Positions 21,963 to 33,393 of a DNA stretch of 64,000 nucleotides are shown here, piece by piece. The stretch is from NCBI GenBank assembly GCA_964017195.1, contig OZ024894.1, positions 3,924,847-3,988,846 on the forward strand, read 5' to 3'. The DNA comes from Siderastrea radians (Eukaryota; Cnidaria; Anthozoa; Scleractinia; Rhizangiidae). Each line of letters opens with the position of its first letter. Within the stretch, counting starts at the first letter, position 1. The position numbers and the translations under genes were made by a program. Under the pieces are notes generated by a model. The model had not been told where the DNA came from and made no database searches. It saw nothing but the letters and a program-made list of their open reading frames with translations.

Positions 21963-22393
21963 GGGGGGGGGCTACTCAATAACGTTTTCTACGGGGAGGC
22001 TCCGCCCGGAGCTTCAAACCCTTACCCTTTAATAAACTAATCTTTACCGAAATGGTGCCCAGTACCCCTTTCATATACCTAGAACAAAATTGTACCCCTT
22101 TCTTATACCTCAAGGATAAGCCAAAACAATAGAATTTCCTGTAATCGCCACGTTTTCCCCAGGTGTTCAGTCACTCTGATTCAGTTGCGTGGTCATTTCT
22201 GCCAAAATGTGGAACCCTTTGATATACTTCGCTTTAGCCACCATTTCTTCCACTTTGTAGCTAATTTGGTGACCCTTTCGTATACTAAAATGGCAATTTT
22301 CCCTACCCTTTAATATACTGCGAGCTTAAAAAAGGCACCGCTTTCGGGCGGAGCCTCCCCGTATATCCCACTTTAGGGAGTACCCCCCTCCCC
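21963..22393. repeat. MITE-like repeat, copy 1
   Basis: About 430 bp beginning GCTACTCAATAACG and containing GGGGAGGCTCCGCCCG near the left end and CGGGCGGAGCCTCCCC near the right, an inverted terminal pair. The interior repeats short lines of the type ACCCCTTTCATATACCT. A second copy in the same orientation lies at 31651-32085. It has no coding content. Confidence 0.75.
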
Positions 22394-22570
22394 AGTGAAT
22401 TCCATTAGACTCGATAGGCTTGTTCATTTTGTTATAAACTTGATTATATGTTTCAAGTCTATTCCTCTGAATTAACTCAACGAGCTGAGTACATGAGCTA
22501 ATAGTTTGAGTGATATCTCACTAGAGCTTCCTGCTTCTAGAACGAGACGTATAACTGGGGTTTTCCTTTG

Positions 22571-22920
22571 ATTTACGTAAGTATACTTTAAAGTGGATAA
22601 GTGGATACGTGAGTAGGCAGTCAGGAAAAACCTGTTTTCATTGAGTTACCTGAGTACACGCGGATACGTGGATTTGCGGACAGAGAAACACCCAGCGCCG
22701 AACCAACATGCTACAAATAGCGACACGTAAACAATCGACCTCATCGCCTGATGAAGACTAGCAGCATTGCAGTCGAAACGTCGCGATCAACAACTCAAAG
22801 CGATTCCATCGTGAAACAAACGAATAAACGTTCATCTTTCCTACCGTTTTCTGTGTTGTAAAGTGGATACGCGGATATGCAGTCAAGAAAAAACCTGCTT
22901 ATCCACGTATCCACTTCAAA
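22571..22920. repeat. Foldback flanking a Penelope-like fragment
   Basis: AAAGTGGATAAGTGGATACG near 22575-22605 is inverted at 22900-22918 (TATCCACGTATCCACTT), with further GTGGATACG copies near 22660 and 22865. The hammerhead-like motif at 22743-22787 sits between the arms. Confidence 0.5.
22743..22787 (+). ncRNA. Hammerhead ribozyme-like motif (type I, minimal stem III)
   Basis: The order of elements matches a hammerhead core: stem I 5' strand ATCGC (22743-22747), CTGATGA (22748-22754), stem II GACT (22756-22759) with AGTC (22771-22774), GAAA (22775-22778), one base, GTC (22780-22782) as the cleavage triplet, then GCGAT (22783-22787), which pairs perfectly with the first strand. The stem II loop (GCAGCATTGC) can form extra pairs. 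Stem III is almost absent, as described for the minimal hammerheads of Penelope-like elements. Activity is not shown. Confidence 0.65.
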
Positions 22921-23039
22921 CTATAGCTTATGAGAAAGCGTGCCGTTTGCCATGTTTTTCGCGCGATTTTTCTACTCACAGGATGTTGGGAGCCAATCAA
23001 ATTGCTTGCCTGCTCATATTTAGGTGGTACAATGAGTAC

Positions 23040-23214
23040 AATCGAACGCCGATATAACGAAGTGAAAAGGGAATGGGAAAACGTGTTTGTTATAAAGGGG
23101 GTTAAGTATATCCAGGTTCTTTACCATACACTGTACTGTTACTGGGCAAAAAATATGGTTCCTTATACCGGGGTTTTCATTGTTTAGGGGTTCGATATAT
23201 CCGGGTTCCACTGT
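23040..23214. mobile_element. DNA-transposon end, pogo/Tigger-like
   Basis: The right end, read on the minus strand, starts CACAGTGGAACCCGGATATA, and the interior repeats phrases such as TTATAAAGGGG and TTATACCGGGG. CAGTGGAACC-type termini with repeated ATAAC/ATATC lines are typical of pogo/Tigger-like MITEs. The left end (CGATATAACG near 23050) is partial and no transposase is present. Confidence 0.5.
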
Positions 23215-23435
23215 GATTGCAACCGCGACTGCACTTCACTGAGATGAAAGGCATCTAAAAGATGCTTTTTAGCAGGCCAAAAAAATAAAGATCGTAGAGA
23301 GTGATTAAAACCTGTTGTTTTTGGACAAGGGGAGAATCTAGATTTTTGGTACCAGTAGTTGAGCAGGTGTTTTTCTTAAACAACAACAACAAAAAAAAAG
23401 TCCAAAACCATCAAGATTCACAACTCACTGACGTC

Positions 23436-23507
23436 GGCCTGTTGGTCTAGTGGCATGATTCTCGCTCAGGGTGCGAGAGGTCCCGGGTTCGACTCCCGGA
23501 CAGGCCC
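23436..23507 (+). tRNA. tRNA-Pro-like (AGG), with an atypical C33
   Basis: A 72-nt cloverleaf nearly identical to the tRNA-Pro at 13769-13840, with perfect acceptor pairing and intact D and T arms. The anticodon loop reads TCAGGGT, giving anticodon AGG but C instead of the almost invariant T at position 33. No early T-run terminator follows; the first TTTTT is near 23572. It may be a pseudogene or a weakly used gene. Confidence 0.65.
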
Positions 23508-23879
23508 AAAACGAACTAACGAACAAAACTGCAAGCTTTGTCCCGTTGAAGGCTGCGTTACAAGAGACCATTTTTTGTGCCACTTTGTCGCAGTGTTCAG
23601 TCGGAGAGAGGTTGCAGGTAACATTGTCAAGTCATGTCACGAGAAAAAAAAGGAACATTGCAAGCAAACCACGTTCTCCGCCTTCTTGGACTACTGCTCC
23701 TTTTTGCAAAACTTCTCCGTATACCTACAACAAAATTACACCTCATAAATAAGCCCAAAAACAGTAGATCATCGCGGGACTTAAGTCGCTCGAAGGATCC
23801 AAGTTTTCGTATATCTTTTCATTGTGATTTCTATCTAAATTTTGCAAACATTCGTGGTACTTAGTTTCAGCTCCTTCAG

Positions 23880-24200
23880 TTTAAGGTGAATTTCGTCAAC
23901 CCTTTAACACAGTAAAGCGACAAATTTACCTGCCTTTCATATACTGTAAATATTAAAGACAAACTTAAAAATCCTCGACGTTTCGACGTCGTCATGACGC
24001 CATTATCAAGAGAAAGATAATTATTTCTCTTGACAATGGCGTCATGACGACGTCAAAACGTCGAGGGTTTTAAGTTTGTATTTAATACTTACTTGACTCT
24101 GCTTCAGCAAGGTTTTCGTATACCACAAGCGCAAAAAAGGCACCCCTTTCGCGCGGAGCTTCCCCATACAGCCCACCACAGGACGTACCCCTCCCGGCCC
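23880..24200. repeat. Degenerate MITE-like repeat (third copy) with nested palindrome
   Basis: Sequence around 23900-23945 (CCCTTTAACACAG, CTTTCATATACTG) and 24110-24190 (AAAAAAGGCACCCCTTTCGC, GCGGAGCTTCCCCATACAG) matches the MITE-like repeat at 21963-22393. A palindromic Penelope-type end (23954-24085) is inserted between the two parts. Confidence 0.55.
23954..24085. mobile_element. Penelope-like terminal palindrome
   Basis: Arms containing CTCGACGTTTCGACGTCGTC and ATGACGCCATTATCAAGAGA (from about 23975) are inverted as TCTCTTGACAATGGCGTCAT, GACGACGTCAAAACGTCGAG. The same TTGA-AATGGCGTCATGACGAC core ends the Penelope-like remnant at 47946-48900. It is a solo inverted end without protein. 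Confidence 0.55.
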
Positions 24201-25033
24201 TAGGCTTTCATGATAATTCTTGTGATTACGTTAAGTTTTACGTTACGTGTGAACGTAACATCATTTGCATAAAGAGATTAGTTTCTATAGCAACTGTGGC
24301 CATGTGTCGGTGGGAGAGTTCATATTCTCTAGGTTGATCTGTGGAAACTACTTGGCCTCGTTATCTCGATAACCTTTCAGTAGCACCCAACGAGAAAATT
24401 TTAGCAAAATACTTGAAATATCATTTTTTGCTTTCTTAAATTGTTTCAGAGCTTTTTAAAGGTCTATTTGTGTAAGCTAATACTGACTGATCTGTTCGGA
24501 TTTTTTAGCTGAAAATTTAGGCCGCAGAAAATTTTAGGAAACAGAATCCTATCCGCCGAATTTCCGAGCTGCTGATGGCTCTCCGAAAATGCTAGCTGCC
24601 CTTATTTTGCACTCCAAACGACGTACTTGTCCCCCCGAAAACAATAGGAACTAATACACCCTCTTGTTGCGACAGTCCGATCTGATGTTTCGCCGAAGAA
24701 ATCTCTAGCTTTTACTGCAAAGAAATCCGAATATCTCAGACCATTTTAGGCCTTCCCAACGGATATTCCCCGAAACGAACTCGTTGGGTGTCCCTTGCCC
24801 TTTACGGTGAACAATTTACCTTATATTTATCAACTCAGTTGATATATAAAAACAAACTAAAAGACATTATTAGGATATGCGCGCACATTTGTGTCATCTT
24901 GGGACTGAAAACTGGGATCTCTTGACACTTGACCGTCACCCTTTCAGCTTTACCCTTCCCGTCGAGCCCGAGTACCTATGTATCCACTCAACAAATGAAG
25001 ACCGCCACACTGACAACTGACCATAACCTTAAT
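24201..25033. other. Gene-free stretch
   Basis: Contains no supported exon. Its right edge is the 3' end region of the inverted TSP1 gene. Confidence 0.45.
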
Positions 25034-25039
25034 TTTATT
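25034..25039 (-). promoter_or_regulatory. Polyadenylation signal of TSP1 gene 2
   Basis: AATAAA on the minus strand, about 120 nt after the stop codon. Confidence 0.55.
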
Positions 25040-25156
25040 TTCTTTAATAATACACCAACATAATTTATCCCACAAGTGATGGTTATCTTAGTTAATAAAC
25101 TGATCCTTGTCTTTCTGTCGTCAGGACAGTTTGCCGAGCTTGCTTTTCATTGGCCT

Positions 25157-25161
25157 TTACG
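25157..25161 (-). CDS. TSP1 gene 2, terminal coding exon (5 nt)
   Basis: After acceptor TTTTCATAG the bases CG complete a Pro codon and TAA follows. The next 30 or so bases (AAAGGCCAATGAAAAGCAAG) match the paralogue's 3' UTR, which fixes this exon. Confidence 0.72.
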
Positions 25162-28100
25162 CTATGAAAAGAAAATAGAACTATGTCACCTCAACTTGAA
25201 AACTGGATTTGGGTGTGCTACCAGAGGGGGGAGGGGGGGGGGCAATCCGCCTCCTCCTTAACTCCAAACTCCGAGAATATTAATAAAAAGGTACGACATT
25301 AAACTTAGAGAGCAGATAGCACTTCCAAAAATGTATCCTTTTAGGTCCGCAACATCAGCTGCTGACCTGTGGCAACCCTGCACTGAGGAGAATTAGTTAA
25401 CTATAAAGTTGTTGTTAAGGAAACCTTGTTCACCTTTTTGCACACGAGAGACTGGGAGGCAATGAAACTTGTCAAGAATATTATTGTTAAGGAAAATTCT
25501 TCGTGTGCATCAATCTTCAGAACAAAATAACATGATGCAAGGTTTAGCTCCAGCAAGAAAAAGTTTCAAGAAACTTGTACTCACGGCAATTCTGTGTGTT
25601 GCAGTCCTGTGTTTTCCGAGTTTTTCCTAAACAACGCTGACCATTGCCGGTTAGACAGTTCCTTGTCTTTGCTTGTGTACCACCCCCACAGGATTTGTCA
25701 CACGGACCCCACTGAGACCACTGGTCAAACTCTGCGAGGGAAAATACGTATTGAGCAATCGGTTAAAGACAGTTAACTTTACAGCAAACCAGATACCACG
25801 CAGCTCTTAACAATCTCTAATTTCATTGGACCTTGGTATCACGCAGCTCTATTGTTTTCAGGGCTAGGGTCCACTGTTCTGTTGTTTGTTCTATTGTTTT
25901 CTCAGCAAATCAGAGAAGACCTTGAAAGAGCTGCAACAAACAGCTTGTACTAAAATGCTCACTCTTTCGATGAATCCATCCATCCATCCATCCATCCACC
26001 CAACAACACAGCATTGCCCTGCAGGGTCTCTTTAATGTGCAATAAACTTGTTACAGCTCTTCAACTGAAATCAATGGACTTACGGCATTTGAATTTGTTG
26101 CAGACTTGTTTCTTCTCCGAATCCCCGGTACAGTCCCTTCCGCCATTGGAAGGAGGGGGATTTGTACATGTGCGTGTCGCTGTTTGTTCTCCACCTTTCC
26201 AGCCGCAGTCATAAGAGCACTGTGACCAATCAGACCAATCACTCCATCCTCCATCCACAGCTAAAAACAAAAGTAGCCATGCAATCAGGGCTTGACAAAA
26301 ACGCCAATTCCAGCTAGCCATTGGGGCAATTAATTCTCAAAATTGACTTGCCAAAGCCTACTTTCCCACTTGCCAAGGTTTAACAAAATTCTCGACGGCC
26401 AACAAAAAGACAAACTAAGGCAATCGCAGACTAAGACTTGTTTTAACCGTGTTCAGACCGGGCTTTTTTAACATTACAGCTGTGACAACGAAAGTTAGAG
26501 GAAAGATAAAACATCCAAAAACGTTTGCTTTGAGGTCTACAACACCAGCTAATGACGTCATATAAAGTCACAATAACGTCATGTTCTCAAACGGCAACCA
26601 TCTCGGATCTGCCATCTTGGATTTTTCATTTTTTATTTTTCCAATACCTTCAAAAACACAATTGATGTAGAAGTGATCAAAATCAATAAATTGACACGAA
26701 GATTTATTGCTTATTAATAAAGTTATAAACATCCAAAGTCCTTTTGGGACTTTGGGTTATAAACATCCAAAGTCCTTTTGTTAATTTGAAGGGACTATTC
26801 TTGAAGTCTGATGTGTGATGTTTTTCTCTTGAATGCCTGAAAAAATGTGGCAAATTAGTTCAGTTTGGCAAACTTGCAATTGAAGTTGACAGAATGTGGT
26901 TTGCCGAGGCCCTTGTCTGTCAGGTCAATTGAGCAGAAAAGCTTACTTACCAGAAATCACCTTGTCTCGAATATTACCGGATGGAAGTTTTGTCAAGCCC
27001 TGGCAATGCACGTTAACTTGCACTGGCATTGTCCAAAGCTACAACCCTATCTCCAAGGGCATATCAAACCCTTTTAAACACTCATGAATTTTCCAAGGAG
27101 AATTGGTTTTCCTAATTATTTTTGGACAGTTCATTAATAATAGATAAAGCTGAAGGTTCTAGGTTGAAAATTTCGGTGAGTTCTTCAACTTTTCATTTAA
27201 ATTTGATCTCCTTTTTTTTGCACCGAAAAAGAACTCTTTTCCACGTATTCCTGAGCTTAGGTTTATTTACCCAAGAAACCCAATTGGCCACTTTAATCCT
27301 ATAAACCTGGATGCGTGCCCGGGGGTGACTCCCATATGAAAGTGATGGGGATGCTCATCTTCTCACTTAGGGGTGTAAAGTTGCAGATTTTGCTCTCACT
27401 TAGGGTGTTCAGGACAGAAAGCCAATATTTTTACTCATGCAGGTATTGCTTAGGGTAGACTATGAACGAAAACTAAAGATTTACGACAATGCTTCTAAAA
27501 TCTAACTAAAGAAGACAACATTCAATGTAAACATCTTTAGCGCAGTTAAAATCACTATAGCTCTTATTTGGTTGTCTGTTTTAGCATGGTCTCCTTCAGG
27601 GGTCAAATAAAGCCTGAGCCATGCCCAGATTGGTCTCCTTTAGGGTTTTAATTCTAATTTTCCAACAAGCATGGATCCCCGTCCCTTTAATGTGGGAGTT
27701 CCCCCCTCCCCCGGGCATGTGTGGCAGGGGAGGGAAACCAGGAATCACTGACCAGTACACTGAGAGCTTTACCCTTCCCTGTTTCTATGCTCACTTCTCA
27801 TGTTTCCCAATTACCCCTCTCCCTGCCCTTTTAGCACCTGCCCTGGAGACTGTCCCAAGCACAATTGTTTCAATTAAGGCCTGTGCCTCCTATTGTTACT
27901 GTGCATACGTTCTGCGCATCTTGGGATATTCGGGTTTCTTAAGGAATTTGCCCCCTAATACAAAAATATTTTTGCGTGGTTTATGACCATGTGGAAAAAG
28001 CAAATCTTGGCAAGGGCCATCAGAATCCAAAAAGAAAATTGGGGGTAACCAGGCATTTTTCAGAGATAATTGAGCTTAAATTTGGAAAGAAATTGCCATA

Positions 28101-30409
28101 CATTCTTTGTATTTTAACGCTTTCTTAGAATAATTTTTATGGTTGCTTAATTATCTCTGAAAAATGCGTGGTTACCCACTTCCTTCTTTTTGGATTCCAA
28201 TAACCCTTGCTAAGATCCGTCCTTAAAAATGTGCTGTTTGGCTTGAAAAGAGAAAAAGGGTGTTTTTACGTGCATGAGTTCAACTGGACTGAACTTAACT
28301 GAACTTCCACTTTACTCTTACTTAATTGGTTACATTAGGGCTCTCTTCCCCTGGACAAGGCTAGTTAGACACATATAAGTTTGCTGTCTGAATAACAGCT
28401 TTTCCAGCTACATGTACATCAGTTAAAATTTTATAAGCTTTAAGGATCTCTTATTGTCACATTGAAGACACAAGTCATGTTTCATCAGGGCTCAAACCCT
28501 TTTAAGATTTTAAAATCCAGGATTTTTCTGGACCTCTTTTCACATTTTCGATGACCTGGATTTGGCTTAGTTTTGAACTAGAGCCATTTTGTGACCCATT
28601 AATTTTCTCTTGGACCTGCTTTTTCATTCACAAAATATACCAATAATTATATTTTGTATAGTGCACTTGATTTTCCAGGCCTTGAAAATGAAATTCTAAA
28701 ATTTCATGACTTTCCAGGTTTCCCATGACCTGTATGAACCGTCTTTAATGTTAAAATTACGGGACACACAAAACTGTGGACAAAAATAAAAATGTGGACA
28801 AAAATAATACTTACGTGGACAAGGGCTTAGAACACACTCGCGACTCTCAATCTGGGCCCCAGAGCAATCAGCTCCACCTCCTGAGGGAGGCGGATTGGTG
28901 CAAGTACGACTGCGCCGTTGGGATCCGCTGCTGCAGGTGACACTGCAGGCTCCCCAGTCAGTCCAGTCTGACCAACCACCGTCCACTGTAATAAGAAATA
29001 AAGCAAGTTAGAAGGTTTAAAAGCTGTTTTAATTTAACGCACCCTTGAAAGTACATATTGAGAACCTTAAGATACAACTACAATGTCATTATGGTCAAAC
29101 ACCTGACAAACAGCATGCAACTTTAACTCATCACCAGTAGTAGAGCTTGGAGAAGGTGCTTGTCTGTGAAAGATTGTTAGAGCAGCATGAGATCCAGAGA
29201 GTGTGCAGAGTGAGTGGCAACCAAAGAGAGAGAAGAGAAGGAGGGAAGGGAACTTCACGGCAGAGCACAGTCGCAAAGCAAAAAGTCATTAGACAAGTGC
29301 ATTGTCAGGGTCCCAAAGAGGAAGAGACCTAAAATTTTTGTCGTGGAGCCCAGGGTCCCAAATCCTGTCTTGTCTTAGAGCCCAGACAACAAAAATGCTG
29401 ACTCTGGCTAAATAAGCCCTGGAGTGAAGCAGTGGAGCCCTAGAACTTGAATATTCTTTCATGGAGCCCTGGAGCCTGGTATTTTATAAGCTGGAGCTTT
29501 GGAGCCCTTAACCCCTTTGGGAACCTGCAAAATGATCTGACTGAGCGACTGGATAGCTGTAAAGCAAGATCCCCTGTAAAACAATCACTGGGAAGCACTG
29601 CCTAGCCAGGTCATACAATTTACATTTAAGGGAGCACTGCAGCTAGCACAGTAATCAGTTTAACAACAAAATATACATTTTAGCTCAGTACATTATACAA
29701 AAAAAACACAATTTAAAACAAAAACAAATTCACATTCTTTGAAATTACAGTCATGTACCGGTACTTCGCCATTCCTTTAACTCCCTCAAGTATAAGTGGT
29801 TGGATCACTGTAAAGTTGTTGTTTTGAATCTAGGCCATTGATTGTTTTCTCCTTAGTACTCTTTACATGCCATTAGCCAACACGGCTACTTATAAAAAAA
29901 ATAACCCTTTAAACCTTTAAGCCCCAACATTATTATTCAAATTCTCCTTACTGCATGGTCTCCAAGAATTTTGTTGTGTACTAGTTGGGAGAACTTGTTT
30001 AAACATCAAGACAATTCATCTTCAGTCACCACGATCAATTCCTTAATTCCAATGACTTTTATGTGTTATAATGCACTGATATGATGTGAAGAAATTTGAT
30101 GCTAATCACTATTGGGGCATAAAAGGTTAATCTGGTAATTAAGCTGCTGCGGAAGTGACAAGCATCTAAATGTTTTTCTCCTTGTGATATCACTTGATAA
30201 AATTCAAATGAAAACATCCTGTGAAGCCATCCTGAAATATTGGCATAAATTATTTAGTTTCCAGTTTTGAGTTAATCTTTATAACAACTTGATCAATTAA
30301 CATACAAGATTAGTCATGCTAATAAAGGAAATGATCACCAAAGATGAAATTTCTTGATATTAAGGCAATTTCTCACAACTACAGTATCTATTTAATAAAT
30401 AATAATAAC

Positions 30410-30446
<37 letters not shown>

Positions 30447-33361
30447 GTACCACAAGATATATGTATGGAAAAAGTGAGGAGAACATGCCTGTTGATATAG
30501 GAGCTTAACCCTTTAAACCCTCAGCCCCGATGAAAATGAAATTTCTCTTTACATGATCACTACTTGTTTGAACATTCAAGTGACAAGAATAAAGGGAGTG
30601 ATCACTGAGGAAGAAATTATGTATGGAGATCAGTAATGAGAATATGCATTTTTACAATGTATATCAGGGCTTAAAGGGTCAAAGGGTTAAGGTGATCAGT
30701 ATTTTCGAGATTATTTTGTAACTTAGTATCAGTAGTGTAAAAAAGGCTAAATGCAGGAATTAAAAAGTTCAGACCTAAATTTGTTCCCTCCTAATCAATG
30801 AGACCCATCTTTCTTTTTCATTTTAATTTCCCTAGTAAAATAAACCCAAGCAGAATAATAACGTGGAGACCAACTGTTTGGCACATTTGTTTTGATATAC
30901 AATTGCAACACAGTAAGAAAACAAACTTGTGTATGTTAGACCAAATTATTGTCAATTAAAGGAATTGTAATCGATGTGCTCTAAATGAATGTTCTTCAGC
31001 TGTGCTATTCAAAAACAATTTCATCTTCACAGCCCAGTCCCTCCCCTTGATGAGCCGCGTAAACCATGAACCCTGTTCAAGGGAAATTTGAGCTCAGATT
31101 TAAGGCAGACATACCAGGACAGGGGCCCAAGTTGCATTGTCGTAATTCAAAAGGCAGGCCAGAGCACATGCTTCCTCCTCCAGATGGTGGTGGATTGGTG
31201 CAGTCACGGAGTCGCCTCTGACGGCCAGGGCCACAGGTTGTAGAACAAGGCTGCCACCCACCCCAGTCAGACCATCCACCATCAACTCTTCCTGTGTGAA
31301 GAATTAACAGTAGAGTAGTTATCAAATGACTCTCTTGTGAGATTAAATCAGGGGGGTGTGGCAGTTCTAATTGTTAGCTTCTTTTAATGGTGTTTACTTT
31401 CAGAACTTTGTGGTGTTGCATGCCTTTATTACAGGTAATAAATTAGTGTTTGTGTTTATTATATTGAATAAGTTACTCGCTGGGAAAGATGTTGAGCTTA
31501 CTTGGTACTAAATAGCCTGCTACAGTGTAGCTGTAGCTGTCAGCGTCGTACCTGCTCCCCAAAATAATTATGTGAAAAGGTCATAATTATAATAACTGTT
31601 TGCCTGATGCCTACAGAAATCTTCCATAACATAATATTGGGAAAACGGAAAAGGGGGGGGGGGGGGCTACTCAATAAAGTTTTGTATGGGGAGGCTCCGC
31701 CTGAAGGTTCAAACCCTTACCCTTTAATATACTAATTTTTACCAAAATGGTACCCCTTTCACATACCTAGAGCAAAATTGCACCCCTTTCTTATACCTTG
31801 AGCAAGGATAAGCCAAAACAACAGAATTTCCTGGAATCGCCACGTTTTTCCCGGGTTTTCAGTCGTTCTGATTCAGTTGCGTAGTCATTCTGCCAAAATG
31901 TGGCACCTTTTGATATACTTCGCTTTAGCCACCATTTCTTCCACTTTGCAGCAGATTTTGACCCTTTCATATACTAAAATGGCAATTTTCCACACCCTTT
32001 TATATACTGCGAGCTTAAAAAAGGCACCACTTTTGGGCGGAGCCTCCCCGTATAACCCACTAAAGGGAGTACCCCCCCCCCCCAGGAACAAGGGCCAATT
32101 AACAAATACACAAAAGAGTAAAGTATTTTCTGCCATTTTGGAATAAGGTGTATTGGGCCGCTCATCCTGAAGGCTACCAAGCCACTGCTATAATATTTTC
32201 AAATCCTGTACATGGGGTACTGTGTTATTATTCAACTTACCTGGTACCATTCGGCAGCAGCGTATCCCAGTCAGACAATCAATTGTTGAACAGAATGATT
32301 TTTTTAATCCCTTCAGGAAGAAACCTTCATCACACTCCTTTGTTCCATCTACCTTGAAATCCACTTGTTTGTCATTACATGTTCGATCTTCCTCTGGATG
32401 GCTACTGGGCTTACAGCACTGTGCCATCCCGATATCAGACAAGAAATTTGGTCCGGTGGTGAAAAAACCATGGACGAGATACCCTGTTTTACATGTGACC
32501 CAAGAGTCGTGGCTGGTAAGGGAATAGAAACAGTAAAAAATAGAGGTACTAAGCTCTAATGTAAAATTGACAGTCAAATGCCTGCATGAGGCTGATGGTG
32601 TACATGTATTTTTGGGTTTAAAATTTTGTCTCACTGGTAATTTTTCTGCTAGTGGGATTTGGTGAATAGTTTTTGGGCTTTTTTAAAAAGAAAAACACTT
32701 TAAGATTACATTTCGCCGTAACTGCCAAAGCATGGTAACGTATTTTCTTGGCAACATCCAATACTGACAGGTCTACAATGGGAATTTGGAACAAAGGTAT
32801 TTTTTCGTATGAAATTATGACTTCATTCAAACTTCAGTAAAACCCTTGTACCCCCTGGGATAACCAGAGGCACAGACGTCAGGGTCCCAAAGGGGCAAGG
32901 CAGTTCAAGGCAGTTCAGATCAGGGCTCTAGGGCTCCTAGTTTAAGGCTCCATTAAGCCAGAATCTTTATTTTTGTTCGTTCTAAGAACAAAAAGGCTGT
33001 AGGCTCTGGGTTCCATGGCAAAAATTTTGTGGCTTTGAGGGTCCAAAGACCCCCCTTTGAGCTGCACCCTGGGTGGTGCCGTGATTCAAGACTGGTCTTT
33101 TTGTGTTGTGTTGTTTCCTCAGAGAAGAAGCTTGGAGTAGAAAAAAATTAACTACGGCCGAAGGTTTCGTAAGCGTCCACCTCAGGAATTCACAAAAGTG
33201 GTCGCAACTAAAGTTGGTTGCCTACGAGAATGGGATCTCGTAACCAATCACGTGATGCATTACAAAAGAGGGTAGTCACTTAGGAGAGCTTTTAGCATAA
33301 AGCTTGGGATATCGTAATGGTTACCAGTGTTATATAATAATAATAATAATAATAATAATAT

Positions 33362-33393
<32 letters not shown>

